DNA of 26,841 nucleotides from CAJWKT01 sp964465375 (GCA_964465375.1 CAYXIJ010000027.1:1-26841), one strand, 5' to 3'; positions 9,298 through 17,438 are shown, counted from the first letter of the stretch. Notes: generated from the sequence alone by a model not told the origin. Numbers and translations: made by a program.

Positions 9298-10296
9298 TTG
9301 ATTCGTATTAGCCTGCTCTTGATTGGATTACTTCAGGTATGCACTGCGGCTGCGCATCATGCCTCCGCGGGAATTTATGATGGAAATTCTTTCGGAGAAA
9401 TTGAAGGACGAATCTCCTCTATTTTCTGGCGCAACCCTCATGTTCGCTTGGATATTGCTCGTATCGGAGAAAATGGCTCGGAAGAAACCTGGGAAGTGGA
9501 GTTTGGTTCTGTAAATACCGTGGAGCGTCTCGGTATTAGCCGAAATGCGATCACGGTGGGTGATCAGGTAAAGGTATCCGGAAGTATGGGAAGGAACGGG
9601 CTTAAAGCTATGTTCGCGCGCTCAGTCATTTTGCTTGACGGTGAGGAAGTGCCTCTTCAGGCTGGTGTGGAGCGCCGCTACGGGCTAACTGCAGACGCGA
9701 TCCAAAATGCCCGGAATGCTAATGCAGAGCTGCGAAAAGATATCTTTCGGGTCTGGCTTCCCAGTGAGCGCCCTAATACCGGTGCAGGCACAACTGAATT
9801 TCCATTAACGGAAAGTGGTCGCGCCAAAAAAGCCGAGTGGGACCCCACGAATGATCCCGCATTGCGTTGTATACCGCCCGGACTCCCTACAGCAATGGAT
9901 AACCCCTATCCAATAGCCTTTCTGGATCAAGGAGACACCATTATCCTTCTCCTGGAGGAATGGGACGGTATTCGCACAATCCATATGAATGACCCGGGCT
10001 CCAGAGAACAGGCCCAGCCCTGGATGGGATATTCTATGGGCCGCTGGAATGATAATACTTTGATCGTAGAGACCACTGATATCGGCTGGCGCTACATAGA
10101 TGATTTGGGTACGCCCCAGAGTGAGGATGTGGTCATCACCGAGCATTTCACTCTCAGCCAGGATGGAACGAGCTTGTCCTGGGAAGCCCGGATCACAGAT
10201 CCCGTAAACTTTACGGAACCGGTTGTGATGGAGGGTGCATGGATCTGGCTACCAGGCCACGAAATCAAGCCGTTTAATTGTTTCTTGGCGGATTGA
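9298..10296 (+). CDS. Secreted two-domain DUF6152-like protein (copy 3)
   Basis: Starting from the TTG at 9298, the 332-residue protein opens with a signal peptide (MIRISLLLIGLLQVCT) cut after AAA and before His-His. The first domain has EIEGRISSIFWRNPHVRLDI, matching the DUF6152-like pattern. The second domain shows LTESGRAKK, ALRCIPPGLPT, RTIHMNDPG and a GYSMGRWNDNTLIVETTDI block, and ends FNCFLAD. The mature protein has two cysteines, in ALRC and FNC. A longer reading from 9226 overlaps GST and lacks a signal peptide at its N-terminus, so it was rejected. It is followed 21 bases later by the split pair of the same two domains. Function is unknown. Confidence 0.82.
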   Translation: MIRISLLLIGLLQVCTAAAHHASAGIYDGNSFGEIEGRISSIFWRNPHVRLDIARIGENGSEETWEVEFGSVNTVERLGISRNAITVGDQVKVSGSMGRNGLKAMFARSVILLDGEEVPLQAGVERRYGLTADAIQNARNANAELRKDIFRVWLPSERPNTGAGTTEFPLTESGRAKKAEWDPTNDPALRCIPPGLPTAMDNPYPIAFLDQGDTIILLLEEWDGIRTIHMNDPGSREQAQPWMGYSMGRWNDNTLIVETTDIGWRYIDDLGTPQSEDVVITEHFTLSQDGTSLSWEARITDPVNFTEPVVMEGAWIWLPGHEIKPFNCFLAD

Positions 10297-10317
10297 CTTA
10301 GTCGCTAAAAGCTTTTT

Positions 10318-10758
10318 ATGCCTGCGATCAAATTCCAAACTAGCAGATGGTCCCGCAGACTCAGCGGTGTGGTCCTTGCGGCCGCACTGGCGTCCGTGTC
10401 GTCGACGCATGCTCACCACAACACGGCTAAGTTTGACTTCAGGTCATATGGAACAATCGAGGGCACGATCAAGGTAGCCGATTTCAGGAACCCGCACTCC
10501 TTGATCATCCTGGAGGTAACCGACGAAAACGGCCAGATGATGGAGCACAGCATTGAAGGTCATAGCCGGAATATTATCAGGCGTTCTGGATTGACCGCCG
10601 GGATGGTCCAACCGGGTGCTAGAGTCACACTCTATTTCGCACCAAGTCGCACCGACAACGATATGTTCATGCGTGCCCTGCGTCTTCCTGACGGCCGGGT
10701 ACTTAATCCCGAAGTAACAGCGATTCCAGAGGAAGATATGCAGGGTGATCAAGAGTGA
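10318..10758 (+). CDS. Secreted stand-alone DUF6152-like domain (copy 4)
   Basis: The 146-residue protein consists of a signal peptide (residues 1 to about 33, ending THA) and one domain. The mature form begins His-His and has the EGTIKVADFRNPHSLIILEV block equivalent to the first domain of copies 1-3. It has no cysteine at all, unlike the C-terminal domains. It ends at the point where the fused copies run on into the second domain, and its TGA overlaps the GTG of the next gene by the GTGA arrangement, so translational coupling is likely. This supports the domain boundary and suggests the two domains work together as separate chains here. Function is unknown. Confidence 0.8.
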   Translation: MPAIKFQTSRWSRRLSGVVLAAALASVSSTHAHHNTAKFDFRSYGTIEGTIKVADFRNPHSLIILEVTDENGQMMEHSIEGHSRNIIRRSGLTAGMVQPGARVTLYFAPSRTDNDMFMRALRLPDGRVLNPEVTAIPEEDMQGDQE

Positions 10759-11468
10759 ATGGGAATCGTACATGCCTGTCATTCGTAACATTGTTGTTGC
10801 TTGCGTGCCTTGGTTCAGCTGCGCTTTCCCAGCAGACCCCTGACTTCACCGGTGTTTGGATGCAAGATCGTGCGAGGTCGGGCCGCTGGCCGGCCGAACT
10901 TCCCTATACCAATGCTGGTCGAGCCGCTGTTTCAACTTTTGAAGAGAATTATCAGGAAAACCCTTTTGATCCAGGCCGATTCTGCGTTTTCCAGGGCATG
11001 CCGGTAACGATGTTCATTACAGCTTATTGGACGGAATTTATCCAGCGGCCTGAACGAATGACAATCATTTTCGAAATCTCGAAGCCACCTCGGAGAATCT
11101 ACACTGATGGTCGTGGGCACCCTGATGATCTCTACCCAACTAAGAATGGTCATTCGATTGGCCAATGGGAGGACAACACACTCGTAGTTGAGACCGTAGG
11201 TCTCGTAGCGCGCGAGGGCCCAGTTCCTGGTAGTGAGCAACAAAGAATCGTTGAACGCATCCGCCTTGAGGAGGACGACATCCAAGGCAATATACTTGTC
11301 GATGAACTCACCATTTACGACCCTGTTATTTTTACAGAACCGATCACCATTACCCTCTACTACACACCATGGCCCGACGAAGACTTACTGGAATACGAAT
11401 GCAGTGATGGTCCTTGGCAGGACTACCTGAGAGAGCTTAAAGAGCAGCGGGACCGTGCTAACGAGTGA
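10755..11468 (+). CDS. Secreted stand-alone C-terminal partner domain of the DUF6152-like family
   Basis: Starting with GTG at 10755, the 237-residue protein has its own signal peptide (SFVTLLLLACLGSAALS) followed by PDFTGVWMQDRA, the same opening seen at the second domain of the fused copies (FSGTW in copy 1). It carries GRFCVFQGMPV, RRIYTDGRGHPDD and GHSIGQWEDNTLVVETVGL, and ends with YECSDG. The mature chain has two cysteines at the conserved positions, which could form a disulfide in the periplasm. It overlaps the preceding gene by four bases, which argues for equimolar production of the two halves. It converges with the DUF123 gene 36 bases later. No enzymatic motif was recognised. Confidence 0.8.
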   Translation: MNGNRTCLSFVTLLLLACLGSAALSQQTPDFTGVWMQDRARSGRWPAELPYTNAGRAAVSTFEENYQENPFDPGRFCVFQGMPVTMFITAYWTEFIQRPERMTIIFEISKPPRRIYTDGRGHPDDLYPTKNGHSIGQWEDNTLVVETVGLVAREGPVPGSEQQRIVERIRLEEDDIQGNILVDELTIYDPVIFTEPITITLYYTPWPDEDLLEYECSDGPWQDYLRELKEQRDRANE

Positions 11469-11504
11469 TCCTACCTAGCCCCTGAGGTCCCATTGAGTGA
11501 AGAA

Positions 11505-11987
11505 TTAAGTCTTGAGGTTATTTAGGTCTGGTTGAGTATCCGAGAAAAATAGGTGCGACTTGCAATTACAGTCAGATGACCCGAACCGCCGAACCGCTAT
11601 ATCAATTCCATGCTCCTGACGTAACAATTTTGCCCAGCTGTGCTCTTGCACAAAAGAATGCACTTGAAACCATACAAAGACAGGGGTAGTTACCCTGCGA
11701 AGATAGTCAATATGCCAAAAGGGCTTAAGCGATGGCTTTAGGTGATGCGAAATACGGGCCTGAAGCCCCCCTGGCCCGAAAGCACTACCAACATAGAGAT
11801 AAAAACCCACTCGGACTGTCATGGTTCCTAGCTTCCCCACAACAACCGACTTACGCTCCCAGTTTCGGAGTACTAATACGTAAGCACCAGACTCACTCGG
11901 TAATTGCCTAGGAGCTTGCCCACTACAATACAGCGAATAATCCCTAGATGTCTCCGAGTGCAATCCGATAACTTTGCCCTCTTTCAC
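11505..11987 (-). CDS. DUF123 GIY-YIG family protein
   Basis: The 160-residue protein matches the DUF123 branch of GIY-YIG proteins: SGAYVLVLRN supplies the first strand, and FYLYVGSAFGPGGLQARISH supplies the YxG strand and the following helix. The C-terminus has HIDYLR and FGSSDCNCKSHLF, typical of the family. Related domains are found fused to or near endonuclease III-like proteins, and a nucleic-acid role is assumed but not demonstrated for the stand-alone form. The start is GTG at 11987, preceded by GGGGAG five bases upstream. It is alone on this strand between the secreted cluster and the lipoprotein genes. Confidence 0.8.
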   Translation of the reverse strand: MKEGKVIGLHSETSRDYSLYCSGQAPRQLPSESGAYVLVLRNWERKSVVVGKLGTMTVRVGFYLYVGSAFGPGGLQARISHHLKPSLKPFWHIDYLRRVTTPVFVWFQVHSFVQEHSWAKLLRQEHGIDIAVRRFGSSDCNCKSHLFFSDTQPDLNNLKT

Positions 11988-12103
11988 CGCATCTCCCCTA
12001 CAAGCAGAAACACTCGGTCAAATACCGAACCAAGAAAACTGAGAGAGTCGAGCATTATTATTCCTATCACATTAGTAGTGTCCGCTGACCATGCTCTCTT
12101 AAC

Positions 12104-12886
12104 TCAGTGCCAAGTCACCTCCATGGCAAAAAAATGATCAAATACCTCACGCGCTGGATAGTTTTCCTCGTTACGCTCTGGGCTTCGGATGTAAAAATCC
12201 AATTGCTGGGTGGCTGGATTCACTGCTCCTGCCTCACCAGTACTTGGCTCTAGCACAACCTCTAGGGTAGCCCGATCGCGCATACCCTGAGTTACCATGA
12301 AATGCATCTCAAACTCATCATAAAGCAACTTGCCATCCAGAGTGGCGTGACCGTAGCCCCAACCCGCAACATAGAGAATGCTCTTGGGCCAATTCATATC
12401 TCCGCACCCAGAGTTTCCGTGCTCAAACAAAAATGCAGCGATACCCCCATCTTGGCATGCTGAAAATTGGTGAATCCGGTCAAGCTCCACAACGTAAGTA
12501 CCCTCAGGAAGTAGCAGCTCCGCATAAAACTTGCCAGTATTTTCTCTTTCATTGACAGATAGGCGAATCTCACCTTGGACCGACTGGACATTGGTCGCAT
12601 CATTACCCATATGGTCCCAGGGGGACACATCATTTAGCGCGCCTACCTGGTAGATATTCTGGCCTGTTATTACGAACTGTCCATCGTACAATTCGTGCTG
12701 CTCGGGGGCATAAAAACCCATTTCGGTTGCAGGCTGAAATCGTGGACCGATTTTCAGATTTTCGGCCCGAGGATGGTGCTGGCAGCCACCAATCAAGCCT
12801 AATATTACTACCATGAGAAGATTTGTTGATAGACTGGCTTCTGTAATTTTTTTAGGCTTAACCTGAACTAAAATCTGGTCTCTCAT
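12104..12886 (-). CDS. Putative lipoprotein of unknown function
   Basis: From the ATG at 12886 (GGGAG eight bases upstream) the product is 260 residues with a lipoprotein signal: a hydrophobic run NLLMVVILGLIGG followed by Cys, consistent with a lipobox. The frame extends further upstream to 12982, but that would place a poor leader ahead of the signal. The mature part is rich in aromatic and acidic residues and has short blocks such as GTYVVELDRIHQF and ATLEVVLEPSTG that suggest beta structure. Cysteines at SACQD and SGCGD could pair. I do not recognise the family. It is divergent from the next lipoprotein gene, with 79 bases between them. Confidence 0.6.
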   Translation of the reverse strand: MRDQILVQVKPKKITEASLSTNLLMVVILGLIGGCQHHPRAENLKIGPRFQPATEMGFYAPEQHELYDGQFVITGQNIYQVGALNDVSPWDHMGNDATNVQSVQGEIRLSVNERENTGKFYAELLLPEGTYVVELDRIHQFSACQDGGIAAFLFEHGNSGCGDMNWPKSILYVAGWGYGHATLDGKLLYDEFEMHFMVTQGMRDRATLEVVLEPSTGEAGAVNPATQQLDFYIRSPERNEENYPAREVFDHFFAMEVTWH

Positions 12887-12965
12887 CAGAATTACTCCCA
12901 TTAAGGTAGAGTATCTCTCTCGGTTTGTAGTAGTGTCTGAAAAAGAAGGTTGAATTTGACATACA

Positions 12966-13613
12966 ATGGAGAGCATGCGCAATACGCCTAGACCTTTTAG
13001 TAAATCGCTTGCATTGCTGATAGTACACTGCTTCTACCTTGCGGGATGCGCATCATCAGTTTTAGTGCAATCTAGTTTTCCGACACCCCTCATAGAGCCC
13101 CTGCCTGTACATGTAGGGTTAGTTTTTTCCGAAGAATTGCGAGATTTTCAGCACCACGAAGAACTGCCACAACAAGCGAATTGGACGATCGACCTAGGTA
13201 ATATCAATATCACAATGTTGCAACCCCTTTTTGAGAGTATGTTTGTCAGAACGCAAAACATAGAAGCAATTCCGGTCAATATACCCGAAAATAATGCCCT
13301 GGATGGAATACTAAGGGCCTCTCTTAATAGATTTGAATTCGATGTACCTACGACCAGCGATAACAAGTTCACCGAAGTTTGGATGCAGTATCAGCTCGAT
13401 TTATATGAACCCGGCGGTGAGCTTATTACCGAGTGGCAAGTAAGTGGGTATGGCAAAGCCGAAATCGGTCGCACCAAGAGAACTGAAGCGGTCAGCAGGG
13501 CCGCTATCAATGCCATGCGTGAAGCCGGGGCTACAATTTCAACAAGGTTTGCCCAACAACCTCAAATAGGATTTTGGCTAAAGGAAAGACAAGATGCAGA
13601 TCTTATTAATTAA
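12966..13613 (+). CDS. Putative lipoprotein, loosely YajG-like
   Basis: The 215-residue protein has a lipoprotein signal (SLALLIVHCFYLAG then Cys), so it is probably anchored to the outer or inner membrane facing the periplasm. Starts at 12966 and 12975 (MRNTPRP) are both possible; neither has an ideal ribosome site. The mature chain has an alternating strand pattern with a conserved-looking LDGILRASLNRFEF and VWMQYQLDLYEPGGELITEW. The order (lipobox, beta strands, alanine-rich helix NAMREAGATI) is reminiscent of YajG-type lipoproteins, but this is a weak visual similarity. It overlaps the next lipoprotein gene by 20 bases, suggesting an operon. Confidence 0.6.
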   Translation: MESMRNTPRPFSKSLALLIVHCFYLAGCASSVLVQSSFPTPLIEPLPVHVGLVFSEELRDFQHHEELPQQANWTIDLGNINITMLQPLFESMFVRTQNIEAIPVNIPENNALDGILRASLNRFEFDVPTTSDNKFTEVWMQYQLDLYEPGGELITEWQVSGYGKAEIGRTKRTEAVSRAAINAMREAGATISTRFAQQPQIGFWLKERQDADLIN

Positions 13614-14319
13614 CAAGACTGCGATCTTGAAGGCTGGGGCTCTATGGATACTAGCAACCTTGCTTTGCTCTTGTGGGGTAACTTCGAGGATTGAACCATA
13701 CAAGCAAACAAATAGTGTTATTGGCGCGGATGACCAACTCGTTGTGCTGGCAAGAAAACATCATACAAACTATGAAGCAGAATCGGGCATTATAGAGTGT
13801 ATTAGTGATGGACTCGCGAATGGCAGCGAGGGGCTAAATGTTCACTCAAGTGTAGAATTTGAAGACAAACTTTACCCATGGTTTGAACCTTCAACTGCTC
13901 CACTAGATACGGAAGATCTTTCCGAGCTTCTAGAGAGGCCCGGTGTAGCTGGGCGAATTAAGGAAACAGGGGTGCGTTTCGTAGTTTGGCTAGATGGATC
14001 AACTGAACGAGTGGCCAGTGGAGGGGGCATTAGTTGCGCAGCCGGAGTTGGGGGTGCTGGCTGCATGGGGCTAGCTTGGTGGGAAGATGATGCACGCTAC
14101 GATGCTACAGTCTGGGACATACAGGAACTTACATCAGCAGGAACAATCTTCGCAGACTACAAGGGGCGCTCAGTGATGCCGGCGATCGTCATACCGATTC
14201 CACTAATTGCACGACCCCGGGCAGCAGCTTGCAAGGGGCTCACCCAGCAACTCAGGGAGTTCTTAACTTCGCCATTTGGTTACGGATCTAGTCCCTCGTT
14301 AATTGGTGCCACCGAATAA
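13594..14319 (+). CDS. Putative lipoprotein of unknown function
   Basis: The 241-residue product has a lipoprotein signal (LWILATLLCS then Cys) after a short N-terminus. The mature region contains GVRFVVWLDGSTER, a glycine-cysteine-rich stretch CAAGVGGAGCMGLAWW, ATVWDIQEL and IPIPLIARPRAAACKGL. This block order resembles an uncharacterised lipoprotein type I associate with gammaproteobacteria, but I cannot name it. Its ATG at 13594 lies inside the end of the preceding gene, so the two are likely co-translated. It is followed by a short membrane protein gene after a 91-base gap. Function unknown. Confidence 0.6.
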   Translation: MQILLINKTAILKAGALWILATLLCSCGVTSRIEPYKQTNSVIGADDQLVVLARKHHTNYEAESGIIECISDGLANGSEGLNVHSSVEFEDKLYPWFEPSTAPLDTEDLSELLERPGVAGRIKETGVRFVVWLDGSTERVASGGGISCAAGVGGAGCMGLAWWEDDARYDATVWDIQELTSAGTIFADYKGRSVMPAIVIPIPLIARPRAAACKGLTQQLREFLTSPFGYGSSPSLIGATE

Positions 14320-14410
14320 ACTAGGGTCACTAGAAGTTAGAACTATTTTTTTAAATGCAGAAAAAAATTGGCGGTGAAATACGAACCGACAATTAAAATA
14401 CGAAGCCAAA

Positions 14411-14656
14411 ATGGCACTCCTTCTGCTCGTCCTAGGAGTAGTGGTCCTGCCGCTGCCGATATATTGGGTAGGACAGCTGGTTATCGGGGAATATCCATCC
14501 GAACAGGGCTTATGGGGCCTAGAGAAGGCAATTTGGACAGATCTAATTAGGCTAAATCCACTCGGATGGTTCCTAGTCCTAAGCCCCTATGCCGTGGTTC
14601 AGATGGTGCGCATCGGACGAAGTGTATGGCGGGAAGGGAAAGCCCCCTGGAGCTGA
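14411..14656 (+). CDS. Small predicted membrane protein
   Basis: This 81-residue protein has two likely transmembrane segments, about residues 2-24 (ALLLLVLGVVVLPLPIYWVG) and about 52-68 (WFLVLSPYAVVQMVR), separated by a short charged loop, with a basic C-terminus. No Shine-Dalgarno sequence stands out ahead of the ATG. It lies downstream of the two lipoprotein genes on the same strand. No family was recognised; its reality rests on the hydrophobic pattern and the lack of an alternative gene here. Confidence 0.45.
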   Translation: MALLLLVLGVVVLPLPIYWVGQLVIGEYPSEQGLWGLEKAIWTDLIRLNPLGWFLVLSPYAVVQMVRIGRSVWREGKAPWS

Positions 14657-14868
14657 AGTGTGCTCTAAACTAATCAAGGGGGTATTTATTCCTTTTGTTG
14701 CCCTAAAAAAACTCTAGTCGTTATTCTGGCTTAGAGCTGCCCCCTAGGATTACTCACAAACAGACTGCTTACTGCCAACTTTCGCCAAAACGGTGCTAAT
14801 TCGCTAGGATAGGGGGGCGAATACTAATATTTTTGGCGGCTGATTAGCCCATTCAAATAGGAGAGTAT
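14657..14868. other. Intergenic gap before prc
   Basis: About 210 bases without a supported gene. It is likely to hold the prc promoter, but I could not pick a convincing -35/-10 pair. A short inverted repeat TTCGCC...GGCGAA is present around 14782-14820, with no T-run. The prc ribosome site AGGAGAG is at its right end. Confidence 0.4.
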
Positions 14869-16935
14869 GTGAAACACAGCAAAAAAAACTTTGCTGGAGC
14901 GTTTTTTTGGGCAATCGGCCTAACGATAACTGGGGCCTCAAACGCAGCAACAAACCTAGTAATAGGGGAAAAGCATCCAGAGATTTCTAAGCATGTTGTC
15001 CAGATTATGGAGGAGCTCCATTACGCAAAACCCCGAGTAGACAATTCCTTATCCTCTGCGATTTTAGACCGTTACCTTGATAGCCTTGACAGCAACCGAC
15101 TTTATTTCCTGTCCACTGAAATAGCTACATTTGGCAGGTATCGCTATGAGTTTGATGAGCGATTACGTAGCGGGGAGCTTCAGCCTATCTTCGACATATT
15201 TAATGCATTCAGTGCACGAACAGAGGAACGCGTCGCTTACGCAATAGAAATTTTAGCTAACGAACCTGATTTCGATCTAGATGAGACATTCCGCTTTGAT
15301 CGTAGCGAACTATCTTGGCCGGTATCTGAAGCCGCACTAAGGGAAATTTGGCGGAAACGAATCAAAAATGACGGGCTGGGCCTAATACTCACGGGTAAAA
15401 CCTGGGCGGAAACGGTTGAAATATTAACTGAGCGTTACACTCGTCTAGCCACAAGAGTAACGCAAATTTCCTCTGATGATGTCTTTGAAACTTTCATGAA
15501 TGCTGTCGCGCATACCATGGATCCCCACTCAAGCTATCTTTCACCACGCAATAGCGAAGAATACCGAATTGCAATGAGTCTATCCTATGAAGGAATTGGT
15601 GCGTCACTCCAGCTTCAGGAAGATTACGTAACTATCATTAACGTTATTCCTGGGGGGCCCGCCCAAGTTGATGGCCAGTTAAAACCCGAGGATCGCATTA
15701 CCGCCGTAGGTCAAGGTACCGGAGGTGAGCTAGTAGATATTATTGGGTGGCGCTTGGATGATGTAGTGGACATAATTCGCGGACCCCTTGGTACGACGGT
15801 TCAGTTACAAATTCTGCCGGCGGGCGCAGCTCCGGGTTCTCCAGAGCAGTTAATTTCGCTGGTGCGCGATAAGGTTAAACTCGAAGAACAGGCAGCTAAA
15901 AGTCAAACTTTAAATATATCCAGAGGGGACCACGATTACAAAATCGGAGTGATCAGTGTTCCTAGTTTTTATCAAGATCATGCGGCTCGAAGTCAGGGTG
16001 ACACAGAATATACAAGCACTACCCGAGATGTCACCCGCCTAATCAATGAACTAGAGAGCACAAAAATTGATGGACTCGTAATCGATCTAAGAGCTAATGG
16101 TGGTGGGCACCTATCCGAAGCCACCGAGCTAAGTGGGCTTTTCATTGAACGGGGACCCGTCGTGCAACTAAGAGAAACCCAGGGGCGGGTACAGCCACTT
16201 GATGACCCTAGTCCGGGAGAGGCCGTCTACTCAGGGCCACTAGCCGTGCTGGTAGATCGTTACAGCGCAAGTGCCTCTGAGATTTTTGCAGCGGCTATAC
16301 AGGACTATGAACGTGGGGTTGTAGTGGGGCAACAAACCTTTGGCAAGGGCTCCGTGCAGAACCTTTTCAGCTTAGATCGCATCATGAGGGAATCCGGCTA
16401 TGGGCAACTAACCCTCACGATTGGAAAATACTATCGTGTTACGGGTGATAGCACACAATACCAGGGCGTAGAGCCAGATATTCAACTTCCCTCACCTATC
16501 GATCTGGATCGCGTCGGCGAAAGCATTCGTGATACCGCGCTACCCTATGATCGCATCAAGCCGACCCGATTCCGAGCCAAACAGTCACTTGATGATGAAA
16601 TTCAGAGACTAGAGGCCCAGCACACAGCAAGAACAACAACTGACCCGAATCTCAATTATTTAATTAGTGATATCGCTGCGTTAAAAACTATCAGGGATAC
16701 TGAAACTATCTCGCTCAATCTATCCCAACGAACAACCGAACGCGAGAACCGCGACAAGCAGCAATTAGAAAGGGCAAACCTCCGGCGGGTGGCCCTTGGC
16801 CTGAAACCTGCAGAAAATCTAGAGGATCTAAGCTTAGAAGATACGCCCGATATCCTCCTAGAAGAAGCCGGTCGGATTGTAGCGGACATGGCAGCAATAG
16901 ATGCTGCAGGTAAACTCTTAACTAAGCTTAACTAA
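14869..16935 (+). CDS. prc: C-terminal processing (tail-specific) protease, S41 family
   Basis: The 688-residue protein matches the long Prc/Tsp type, a periplasmic serine protease that trims or degrades proteins from their C-termini and acts in cell-envelope maintenance. Residues 1 to about 26 form a signal peptide. An N-terminal helical region is followed by a PDZ domain from about 240 (GIGASLQLQEDYVTIINV) to 335 and the S41 protease core from about 355 to 545. The catalytic residues line up with E. coli Prc: Ser468 in SASASEIF, Asp479 in AIQDY and Lys493 in FGKGSVQ, with the same 25-residue spacing between Ser and Lys. A C-terminal helical domain follows. The start is GTG at 14869, five bases after GGAG; the ATG two bases upstream is out of frame and runs straight into TGA. 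Confidence 0.93.
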   Translation: MKHSKKNFAGAFFWAIGLTITGASNAATNLVIGEKHPEISKHVVQIMEELHYAKPRVDNSLSSAILDRYLDSLDSNRLYFLSTEIATFGRYRYEFDERLRSGELQPIFDIFNAFSARTEERVAYAIEILANEPDFDLDETFRFDRSELSWPVSEAALREIWRKRIKNDGLGLILTGKTWAETVEILTERYTRLATRVTQISSDDVFETFMNAVAHTMDPHSSYLSPRNSEEYRIAMSLSYEGIGASLQLQEDYVTIINVIPGGPAQVDGQLKPEDRITAVGQGTGGELVDIIGWRLDDVVDIIRGPLGTTVQLQILPAGAAPGSPEQLISLVRDKVKLEEQAAKSQTLNISRGDHDYKIGVISVPSFYQDHAARSQGDTEYTSTTRDVTRLINELESTKIDGLVIDLRANGGGHLSEATELSGLFIERGPVVQLRETQGRVQPLDDPSPGEAVYSGPLAVLVDRYSASASEIFAAAIQDYERGVVVGQQTFGKGSVQNLFSLDRIMRESGYGQLTLTIGKYYRVTGDSTQYQGVEPDIQLPSPIDLDRVGESIRDTALPYDRIKPTRFRAKQSLDDEIQRLEAQHTARTTTDPNLNYLISDIAALKTIRDTETISLNLSQRTTERENRDKQQLERANLRRVALGLKPAENLEDLSLEDTPDILLEEAGRIVADMAAIDAAGKLLTKLN

Positions 16936-16985
16936 AAACTCAAGAAATTCTTTCAGATGAAAGTTAAGCGCTCCGTAACAGCAGA

Positions 16986-17438
16986 TCACACGAACCCGTG
17001 GCCTACAGAAAGCAAATAATCAAGCCATTTGTTTAGCATAATATTGCAACGCCAGCGATGATCCAATTCAAACGAGTGTGACTCAAGTAGCTCACGCAGC
17101 TTACGATGATGATGGCGATCTACTCCGCTTAAAGCAGCCGCTAAACGTGCGTCGTGATAGACCCGGATAGTTAGATCTGGATCAGGAATTGGCTCTCCTG
17201 ACAGCTCCTCGAACCAATATGTCAGTTTTAATGTGGCGGTGTAAGGTTCCTGACTAAATAAGTCCAAATAGAGATTACAATCATTCTCAGTGCGTGAAAT
17301 AGAAATCCTTTCATCCGAATCTAATGTGGGCACGAGACACTTAAGTTTGATGTAGTTACTTTCATAAATAGTCATCAGACCAGAAAAGCTTCCCGGTCTG
17401 TAAATAGTTTCTGGAACTATGCAGCTATCTATCAACAT
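16986..17438 (-). CDS. DUF1249 (YqiB-type) protein
   Basis: The product (about 150 residues) resembles E. coli YqiB: MTIYESNYIKLKCLVP near the start, TLKLTYWFEEL in the middle, DLTIRVYHDARLAAAL as the most diagnostic block, and NIMLNKWLDYLLSVGHG near the end. The family is gammaproteobacterial and of unknown function, probably cytoplasmic. ATG at 17438 and GTG at 17450 are both possible starts; neither has a well-spaced ribosome site. The gene lies between prc, on which it converges with a 50-base gap, and the DUF299 regulator upstream on the same strand. Confidence 0.8.
   Translation of the reverse strand: MLIDSCIVPETIYRPGSFSGLMTIYESNYIKLKCLVPTLDSDERISISRTENDCNLYLDLFSQEPYTATLKLTYWFEELSGEPIPDPDLTIRVYHDARLAAALSGVDRHHHRKLRELLESHSFELDHRWRCNIMLNKWLDYLLSVGHGFV

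Noticed and set aside
12956..12967. TTGACA next to TACAAT as a promoter for the lipoprotein genes
   Set aside because: The two elements abut without a spacer, so they cannot act as a -35/-10 pair, and no suitable partner was found for either.
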